A stretch of 64,000 bases of DNA from Diadema setosum (taxonomy: Eukaryota; Echinodermata; Echinoidea; Diadematoida; Diadematidae), in assembly GCF_964275005.1 (NCBI RefSeq), contig NC_092697.1, positions 19,628,138-19,692,137 on the forward strand. Direction: 5' to 3'. This document shows, in pieces, positions 56,936-64,000 of the stretch (position 1 is its first letter; each line of letters begins with the position of its first letter). The position numbers and the translations under genes are program-made. The notes beneath the pieces were generated by a model. It was not told where the DNA came from, searched no databases, and saw only the letters and a list, made by a program, of their open reading frames with translations.

Positions 56936-58478
56936 TCAGTATGAAAGGAACAGATAAGTTTTAAGTTTGGATTTGAATGACTCTGTAGATGACAGTTCCC
57001 TTAACTGAAGAGGTAACTGATTCCACAATTTTGGTCCCATAACGGAAAAAGCACGATCACCATACCCATGTTTTACTCTGGGTGTTTGGAGAAAGAATGC
57101 ATCTGATGATGAACGTAGCCTGATAATCAACTTTGCTTAAAATATGCTTTGATCCCAATAACAGAAACTCAGATTTATCATCATTTAGTTTAAGGCCATT
57201 GGATGTAAGCCAAATTTTCAGGTCTTGCAAACATGCTTCGAGTTTTACAATGGCGGATGACAATGAAGACACAGTGGGTTTAAAAGACAAATAAAGTTGT
57301 ATATCATCCGCATAACAATGATAACTAATACAATGCTTGCGAAATACTTCACTAATTGGTTGCATATACAGAGAAAAAAGCAGCGGGCCTCCAACAGAAC
57401 CTTGAGGTACACCAAACTTTGTCATAGTTTTACAAGAGGTAGATTCACCAATTCTGACATAATGAGATCGATCACATAAGTAGGATATAAACCAATCAAG
57501 AACAGTTCCTTTGATGCCCAAATATCTCAATCGTTGAATCAGAATAGCATGGTCGACTGTGTCAAAAGCTGAGCTCATATCAAGCATGATAAGAGCAGTG
57601 ATGTTACCACTATCTAATTCTCTGAACACAATATCTGATAAGTTGACTAACAGTGTTTCTACACTATGACCAGGCTTGTACGCAGATTGAAATGAATCAA
57701 GCAATTCATTATCTTGCAGATACATTGTCAGTTGTGAGAAAACAACCTTTTCAAGCAATTTACTTAAATAAGGTAAATTTGAAATTGGACGGTAATTTTT
57801 TAAACACTCCTGATCTAAGCCTGCTTTTTTCAAAGTTGGATGAATAACTGCTTTTTTACACACCTGTGGAACTACACCTAATCTCAGGTAAGCATTTATG
57901 ATTCTTGTGATAACGGGTGCTAAAACTCTGCCACACTTCTTAACCAAATCTGTTGGGATTGGATCAAGTTCACATGATTTGTTAGGTGAGTTCTTAATAA
58001 GCTTTTCTATCTCATTAACAGTGACAGACTGAAACTCACTCAATTCTGACTTGACTTCACATACAATGTCATTTGGCTGTTCACAACGAGTTGGGAAACT
58101 CCGTTGGATTGCCACAATTTTATCAATGAAATATTGATTAAAACAATTGGCTAACTCAACCTGATCACCATGAGTGATGTGTTCTGGTAAAGGAGATCGC
58201 TGTTTTCGGTAAAGTAAAGCATTAGCAACTTTGTACAACTTCTTTGTATCTTTCCCACAATCCGTAACCTTTTTTGAATGATATTGTAACTTAGCATCTT
58301 TAATCAAGGCATTTACACATCGCCTTTGTGCATGATACATCTGCTTGTGAATCTCCAGTTTTGTGGACCTTGACTTCCTTTCTAATTGTCTACGAAGCAG
58401 TTTTGCTTGAGCTATTTCTGGGGTATACCATTCCGTATTGGGGTGTATTGTGACCTTGATTCGTTTCTCAGGTGCCAA
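56936..58478 (-). pseudogene. CR1/L2-like LINE reverse transcriptase
   Basis: 473 open codons (58478-57057). The pre-RT part is WYTPEIAQAKLLRRQLERK. RT blocks follow: CELDPIPTDLVKKC, NYRPISNLPYLSKLLEKV, LDMSSAFDTVDHAIL (Asp), GVPQGSVGGPLLFSLYM, the catalytic YHCYADDIQLYL, and NGLKLNDDKSEFLLLGS. At 57120 the frame jumps to the last ~60 codons (56936-57130: YGDRAFSVMGPKLWNQLP and SFKSKLKTYLF). The expected ~100-plus residues of thumb between them are missing, so a deletion at ~57120 inactivated the copy although the polymerase boxes are intact. Confidence 0.85.
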
Positions 58479-58482
58479 CTTA

Positions 58483-59298
58483 TCAAGGGTGGCAGTGAGT
58501 AAGGTGTTTATACAAATTCACTTCATCATCAACATTATTAACTTGAGGTTCAGCTGATAAAAGAGACTTAACATGAGTATCAGCAACAAACTCTTGTGGG
58601 TTTACAGATTTCAAATTCCGTGTCACAACAAATGTTTTTTTGATACAACGTTTAGGAAGGTTCAATTCACATATTATTGCTGAATGATCTGATATACCTT
58701 CCACAACACCGGTATTACAAAGTTGTACAGTGTTACCTTTATGAGTTATAAGCAGATCTAATACATGGCCTCGATTATGAGTTGGCTCATTAATATGTTG
58801 AATCATATTAAAGGCTGACAATAATTCAGAGAACAACTTCGAATTCGAAGTTGATGAGTCCACAGGTATATTGAAATCACCTGCAATCAACAAGTCAGAC
58901 GAGCAGAGAAGCTGTCTATCGAGAACATTAGAAAACTCATCCGAGAAAATCTGAAACTATACTGAACTGGGTGGACGATATACATTGATGATATGCAACG
59001 ATTTCTGCATATAATTCAGAGTCATCTGAATCATTTCAAATGTTGTAACATTTGGGGAATCTACAATTCTGATATCTAAATGACTTTTAAACAACACAGC
59101 TATTCCTCCTCCTCGTTTGCCAACTCTGGGAATGTGCTTAAATGTGAAGCCATGTGGTGTCAATTGACCAATCGAAGCAGCATCATTAGGCGTAAGCCAT
59201 GTTTCACAAATAGCAACAATGTCTAATTCATGATCAAGAATATAATCTACAAACTCAGCGGTTTTGTTCTTCAGCGATCTGGCATTTAAACATAGCAA
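58483..59298 (-). pseudogene. CR1/L2-like LINE AP-type endonuclease
   Basis: The N-terminal half (59298-58957) has LNARSLKNKTAEFVDYI, IVAICETWLTP (catalytic Glu) and RGGGIAVLFK. The C-terminal half (58893-58483) has IAGDFNIPVDSS, LDLLITHKG and ISDHSAIICEL (catalytic Asp-His). A stop/frame change near 58925-58956 separates them, and another at ~58480 precedes the RT frame. The domain nicks target DNA to prime reverse transcription. Confidence 0.85.
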
Positions 59299-59330
59299 AT
59301 TTCAAATTCATACATGAAATATCAGAATTC

Positions 59331-59783
59331 ACAATAATTCTTCCTGTCTCATATCACTAAAGATAACACGAAAAAATACGTGAAATTAGTTGTAAATATG
59401 CTGGTGTTAAGCTGCATGCATTTTGTGACAATAAGTTTGAATAACGTTATCGTTTTATTCGTTTTATCTTTCGATACCAGATATGTCGAAATTTGTTCAG
59501 TATATATATATGAGAAATGTTAAGTTATACTGATAAAAAAAAGAGTTTCTGATACATTTCTTTTGTGAGACCAGCAGTTTCAAATAGAATGAATTTCATT
59601 TGCCTGCCTGATTATAATTCAACGTACCGGTATCTATGCAAATCTCAAACAAGCTTCCTACATTTTTCAGCATTCTGTGTCAGAGATTCACATTTATAAT
59701 AGGACCTACTTGGAAAATCGATGCGAACACCACTTCCATACGTACGAGAAATGTTTTTAAAATATTCATCATTGTATCTTTTC
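59331..59783 (+). other. Gypsy 3' region between LINE and polypurine tract
   Basis: AT-rich non-coding sequence. Nothing recognised. Confidence 0.5.
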
Positions 59784-59796
59784 AGAAGGAGGGGGA
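59784..59796 (+). other. Gypsy polypurine tract
   Basis: AGAAGGAGGGGGA immediately before the TG of the 3' LTR; the expected primer for plus-strand synthesis. Confidence 0.8.
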
Positions 59797-59935
59797 TGTT
59801 GTGTTATATGAGCGCACTACATTTATCACAAGTGTACGCATATTCCATGGATTCTATATTTGAGTGACACGGTCAGAGCAGCAGTCATTACATGTGTCCT
59901 CTGTTCATCATTGAATCCGGTCCACTATTACAACA
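59797..59935 (+). repeat. 3' LTR of the Gypsy element (139 bp)
   Basis: TGTTGTGTTATATGAGCGCA to ACTATTACAACA, followed by GATGT. Lacks the ~53-bp block present in the 5' LTR. Confidence 0.9.
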
Positions 59936-59940
59936 GATGT

Positions 59941-62900
59941 AACGTCTTTCCACTCCCCATCTTCTATAATCTGTTTCACTGTGATAACATTTTCCTTTAT
60001 CCAACTCTGAAAACATAATATTTCATTTTCATATCTAATTATGACTGTTATTCCAAACAACTTCTTTCTTGATATCATTAACGTTAAACATATCTATGTA
60101 CTTTAACTCAGACCATGAATAGAAAAGGTCAATGTAAAACTCAGGTATTTTTCTCCTTCTGCATATTCTTAATATATCATTTTTCTCGCAATTAAATTTC
60201 CAACACAAAGGCATTCTGGGTCCAATATTGGAACAAAATCTTCCATGACATACATTTGTTCCCCAGAAAAATATTTCTTAATCCATGATAAACGGAGAGA
60301 TAAACATTTTGAAAGCAAATCGACCATTTTAAGTCCTCCTCTTGTTTCTGGGTTGCAGGATACGGTGCGTTTACCTTTTCCCGTTTAGAATTCCACAAAA
60401 AAGAATACAGTAATCTATTTACTAACCTAATTATTAAGGGCACAGGTACTGCTGTAGCTGTGTGTACCAACTGAGATGTAGCTAATTGTTTGATAATGGT
60501 CACCTTTCCACACAATGGCAAATTTCTCATTCTCCATAAATCTAGTGTATTTTTTATTTTCCCTATTTTGCCTTCCCAGTTAAGGTTTTCAACTTCTCTA
60601 TAACATTTCCCAACATATATACCGAAACATTTTATGGCATCTTCTGTGAGATTTAATTCTCCAATAGTTTGAATATCTAAATTCATTCTCATAAACTGAG
60701 ATTTTGACCAATTCATTTTTGGGCCAGCATTTTCACCAAAAAATTCTACTTCTTTCATTACTTCTGTAAAGTAATCAACAGAATCAACTAAAATTGTAGT
60801 ATCGTCAGCAAATTGAATAATTCGTATATATCTTTATACTCATTTTCTGGTTCAATATTAGGTACTGAAATACCTTTTATTTTAACATTCTGCTTTATTT
60901 TTGCTGCTAAAATTTCTGCAACAATGATAAACAAAAGAGCTGATGACGGACATCCTTGCCGCACACCTCTTTTAATAAAAAAATTTTCATATATCCAACC
61001 ATAATTCATTACTCTACCATTAGCATTACTGTACAACGTTTTGATCCATCTAATGAAGGATTCTTTAAATCTTAGTTTCTTCAACAAACCAAACAAAAAA
61101 ATCATGATTAATAGTATCAAAGCCTTTCTTAAAATCCAATGACATAATTATAGCGGGTGTTTCAGTACACTGACAATAATCAATTACATCCTGAACTGTC
61201 CGTATACACTCTGATGCAGAACAATTTTTTCATAAAACCATATTGGTCCTCGGATATAATACAATAAATTATTTTTTTCAATCTGATTGTTAAAAACACG
61301 GGCCGCCAACTTATAATCTATATTAAGCAACGAAATTGGTCGCCAATTATCTAATATGTTCTTATTACCTTTTTTATACCAAAGTGTTAGAATGGCTTGA
61401 CTTTGAGAAACAGACAATTTTTTTTTCATATCCCTGATTCAAGCTGTCTATTACCATCTGTTTCAGGTCTTCCCAGAAACATCTGTAAAATTCTACACTA
61501 AGACCGTCACTGCTAGGTGACTTATTCAAATGCATAGATTTGAGTGCAAACCAGCATTCATTTTCTGTGAGTTTCCCCCGCAGATGTTTGCATCTCCCTC
61601 ACTCAATACATTAAAGTCTAAATTACGAGTGTAGTCTTTAATATCAGACCTGGAAGTATCTGTTACGTAAAGACTACTATAAAAATCATGTATTTTTTTC
61701 AAAATCCCTTCATCTTCTCTAAAAATCTTACCATGTATTTCAATACAATTTATTTCTTTTTTCTTACCCTTTGCTTTTTCAAGCTGAAAAAATATCTAGA
61801 CTTCTCTCCTGACTCGAGCCACCTTACCGGTGATCTAACATATGCACCTTTACATTGATATTCATACCATCTATCTATCTCATGTTTCAAACGATTAATC
61901 TTATCTAAATCATCAATATTTGGGTCTTCATTAACACTCATACTCAATCTTTTATATTCTTCTTCAAGGCTCCTGATATATTTCTTCTTCTTTTGTGACA
62001 ACTCAGATGCATATTTAATACTATATTCTTTTATTTTTATCTTACATATTTCCCATCTTAACTGAGCATCAAATTTATCACATTCCATTTTAACTTTTTG
62101 AATAATATTTTTTTTAATGTGTTTTATTGAATTAAGTGAATTACAGCATACACAAAGAATTCGGAATGATTGAACAAACAAAACATAACAACAAACAAGA
62201 AAAAACAACAACAACAACAAAAAATTAAATGATATTTTTTATACCTTGTTTATATCTTTCATCTTTAAGCAATGAATTATTCAATTTCCAGAAACCCCTT
62301 CCTCTCTTTTTTGTTGTCACCCGAAACTTCATTGTCACCGCATTGTGATCACATTTTAACACTGGTTTGATATCTAAGGAATGTACATACGGAGCGTATG
62401 CCCTGGAGACTAGCCAATAATCAAGACGTGAGCATATACTGAGTGACAGATGTCTCCACGTAAATTGCCTCCTCTGCGGGAATTTTTTTCTCCACACATC
62501 TATTAAATTATAACATTGCTGAAATTTAACAATTTTTTTTTTGGGTAAATATATGTAAGACATTCCGTTTGTATCTAACTTTTTATTTTGTACACAATTC
62601 CAGTCTCCTGCAATCATAATTTCACTTGTTTTTTTAAATCTTTTTCACCCAGTTATATAATCATACATGAAACGGCTCTTTTTCTGCGTTCTTCGCCGGA
62701 GCGTATACATTTAGGCAGAAATAAACAGAATCATAGCATTCAAATCTTAACGCAATGGCTCTACCGTCATCTTTGGAATGACGTCAATTGGAAGATCGTT
62801 TCTGATTAAAACAGCTACGCCTTTTGAGTGTTTTGTTCCATGATCGTATATTCGGAAACCTTTCCATTCATTTGAAATAACTTTTTCTAATTCTCATGAT

Positions 62901-63005
62901 AAAAATGTTTCTTGTAAGAAAGCTATATCACATTTTTGACGCTTCAACCATAAGAATATTTTCTTCCGTTTGAATGTATCACACATTCCTCTTACATTTA
63001 AAGAG
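59941..63005 (-). pseudogene. L1/Tx1 ORF2: endonuclease and reverse transcriptase
   Basis: Minus strand. ~63005-62620 has NVRGMCDTFKRKKIFLW and LQET-like residues in broken frames. 62225-62617 has IAGDWNCVQN, LDYWLVSR and DHNAVTMKF (the C-terminal part of the AP-type endonuclease). 61750-62130 is the linker with YEYQCKGAYVRSPVRWLESG. 61184-61429 has NWRPISLLNIDYKLAARV (RT blocks 1-2). 60788-61120 has RQGCPSSALLF (block 4). FADDT follows at ~60790. 60192-60760 has MNWSKSQFM and the thumb region. Frameshifts and at least one deletion separate these blocks. The sequence meets the provirus at 59941. Confidence 0.82.
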
Positions 63006-63208
63006 ACAAAATGGAAACAATCCATCCAGTGGCGTATCTAGGAGGGGGCAAGGGGGGCACGTGCCCCGGCCGCCACTCCTTGGGGGCGCAAAAAAAAAAA
63101 AAAAACAAAAAAAAAAACGAAGAAGAAGAAGAAAAAAAAAGGGAAAAAAATGAAGAAGAAGAAGAAAAAAAAAAAGAAAAGAAGAAGAAGAAGAAAAAAA
63201 AAATGAAA
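63006..63208. repeat. Low-complexity (GAA)n/A-rich stretch after GC-rich head
   Basis: GTGGCGTATCTAGGAGGGGG and a CACGTGCCCCGGCCGCC stretch lead into poly-A and GAAGAA repeats (63085-63203). ORFs of polyLys/polyPhe/polySer are artefacts. Confidence 0.7.
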
Positions 63209-64000
63209 TTTTCGGCTCGCTCGCTGCGCTCGCTCGCCAAAATTTATATAAAAAAGAAGGTAAGAACAAAACGTGATGATGACAAAATGACAGTGTCTAT
63301 TGTGTTCACATATGTCATTTAATATCTAGAAGGCAAAATGTTTCACGGAGCAGCGGCTGCAATTTCTTTCGTTCTGAAGCGATCGCCAATTGGATCAAAA
63401 GAAGGCGCCAACAGGGGGGCGGGGGGGGGGGGCGCAAAAAAAAAACCACCCCAAATCAAACAAGATAATAACAAAACGTAATGATGACGCGGAAATCTAC
63501 AATTTCGGCTCACTCGCTCGTACTAATTTAGAGTATTTTTTTCAAGTCCTCAGTTTGTTGGTATAAATCGTTATCTATAAGGCCGTCACTATATCTTGAT
63601 TAGAATTGTAAGATTTAATAAGCAAAAAAATGACAAGAGTTTCATGATTTGTAAGCTGAAGTACACAAATTTTCGGCTCGCTCGCTACGCTCGCTCGCCA
63701 AAATTTGTATAAAAAAAAAAAAGAGAAGAAGATAAGAACAAACAAAATGATAATGTCTATTGTTTTCACTCATGTCATTTTATATTTAGCAGGAAAAATG
63801 TTACACGGAGCAGCGACTGCAATTTCATTCGTTCTGAAGCGATCGCCGATTGGATCAAAAGAGGACGCCAACGGTTTCGAACATACGGGGGAGGGGGGCG
63901 CAAAAAAAATCAAAAAAGATAAGAAAAAAACGTAACGATGACGCAGAAATATACAAATTTCGGCTCGTTCGCTCGTACTAATTTAGAGTATTTTTCAAGT
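63209..64000 (+). repeat. Tandem ~460-bp repeat with GCTCGCTCGC box
   Basis: Copy 1 (63209-63540) and copy 2 (63670-64000) share CGGCTCGCTCGCT(G/A)CGCTCG, CACGGAGCAGCG, TTCGTTCTGAAGCGATCGCC, a GGGGGGCGCAAAAAA stretch, and TCGTACTAATTTAGAGTATTT. The second copy is cut by the window end. Non-coding. Confidence 0.8.

Larger units (their letters stand above)
56695..59330 (-). mobile_element. CR1/L2-like LINE inside the Gypsy provirus
   Basis: The 3' end is at the left: the minus strand ends GCGCTATACAAGTAGCCAC followed by (ATT)n at 56697-56716, the tail type of CR1/L2 elements. Coding sequence extends up to 59298 (endonuclease N-terminus), so the copy is nearly complete at the protein level, but it has two frame changes and an internal deletion. 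It lies between the integrase and the 3' LTR, so it inserted after the provirus. Confidence 0.82.
50808..59935 (+). mobile_element. Ty3/Gypsy provirus inside the L1 ORF2
   Basis: Two LTRs (50808-51002 and 59797-59935) with TGTTGT...ACAACA ends flank gag-pol on the + strand. GATGT is duplicated at 50803-50807 and 59936-59940. L1 coding sequence on the minus strand is continuous across the junctions when the provirus and one GATGT are removed. Internal order is PBS, gag, protease, RT, RNase H, integrase, then a CR1/L2-like LINE inserted in the 3' region. Pol has at least four frame changes. Confidence 0.9.
48955..63005 (-). mobile_element. L1/Tx1-like LINE, interrupted by a Gypsy provirus
   Basis: ORF2 runs on the minus strand from ~63005 (apurinic-type endonuclease) through RT to its C-terminal end near 50050, with a 9.1-kb LTR provirus removed from its middle. 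The 3' region follows below 49131, with AATAAA and a run of A on the minus strand near 48950-48960. An ORF1-bearing segment (49150-50049) interrupts the extreme 3' end of ORF2. No ORF1 is present in its canonical position 5' of ORF2, so this copy is 5'-truncated at the start of ORF2. Confidence 0.75.

Noticed and set aside
62979..63322. Poly-Phe/Ser and poly-Lys/Glu ORFs
   Set aside because: Low-complexity GAA/A-rich tract.

Overview
The window is eukaryotic, repeat-dominated DNA from a metazoan. No bacterial operon, rRNA gene or convincing complete host gene is visible. Almost all coding sequence is broken retrotransposon sequence (BEL/Pao, Ty3/Gypsy, CR1/L2-like, L1/Tx1-like and NeSL/R4-like). 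The rest is made of foldback and TTAA-type non-autonomous DNA elements, tandem repeats, homopolymer G/C tracts and AT-rich spacer. The mixture, with R4/NeSL, CR1/L2-like and Tx1-like LINEs, BEL elements and GTCCGTCC-type and GGTCAAAGGTCA-type repeats, resembles a marine invertebrate deuterostome, most likely an echinoderm. This assignment is an inference from repeat style, not from a marker gene.

Layout. 1-~11.9 kb: 3' part of a BEL/Pao element on the + strand (zinc knuckle, protease, RT, RNase H, integrase). Its integrase is split by a 5425-bp foldback element (3825-9249) with a 5-bp target duplication. That foldback contains further nested repeats, including an array of AGGTCA direct repeats. 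12-17 kb: spacer, a ~0.65-kb tandem duplication in which only one copy carries a TTAA MITE, and a foldback built of AAGCAATTGCTT modules. 17.4-20 kb: a decayed CR1/L2/Jockey-type LINE (minus). 20-39 kb: low-coding accessory DNA with many inverted-repeat elements, a tRNA-like SINE, a tandem array carrying RFX X-box palindromes, and a few possible single exons. 39.9-41.6 kb: nested elements with GTGTCACAC termini. 41.9-47.3 kb: an NeSL/R4-like LINE (minus) split by a TTAA-type MITE and by a 2757-bp foldback, which itself holds a 629-bp near-perfect palindrome with a 9-bp target duplication. 49-63 kb: an L1/Tx1-like LINE (minus). Its ORF2 is split by a Ty3/Gypsy provirus (50808-59935, two LTRs, TSD GATGT), and that provirus carries a CR1/L2-like LINE in its 3' region. 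An orphan L1 ORF1 segment, bracketed by 19-bp direct repeats, sits at the 3' end of ORF2. 63-64 kb: a tandem, GCTCGCTCGC-containing repeat.

The elements do not form a pathway. They form a stratified record of insertions, and in several places (BEL integrase, L1 ORF2, NeSL RT, the tandem duplication) the interrupted sequence gives exact insertion boundaries. The most notable recurring theme is that several unrelated foldback families have termini or interiors made of arrays of short self-complementary modules. Protein assignments were made by eye from motifs. No database search was possible, so family-level names are tentative.
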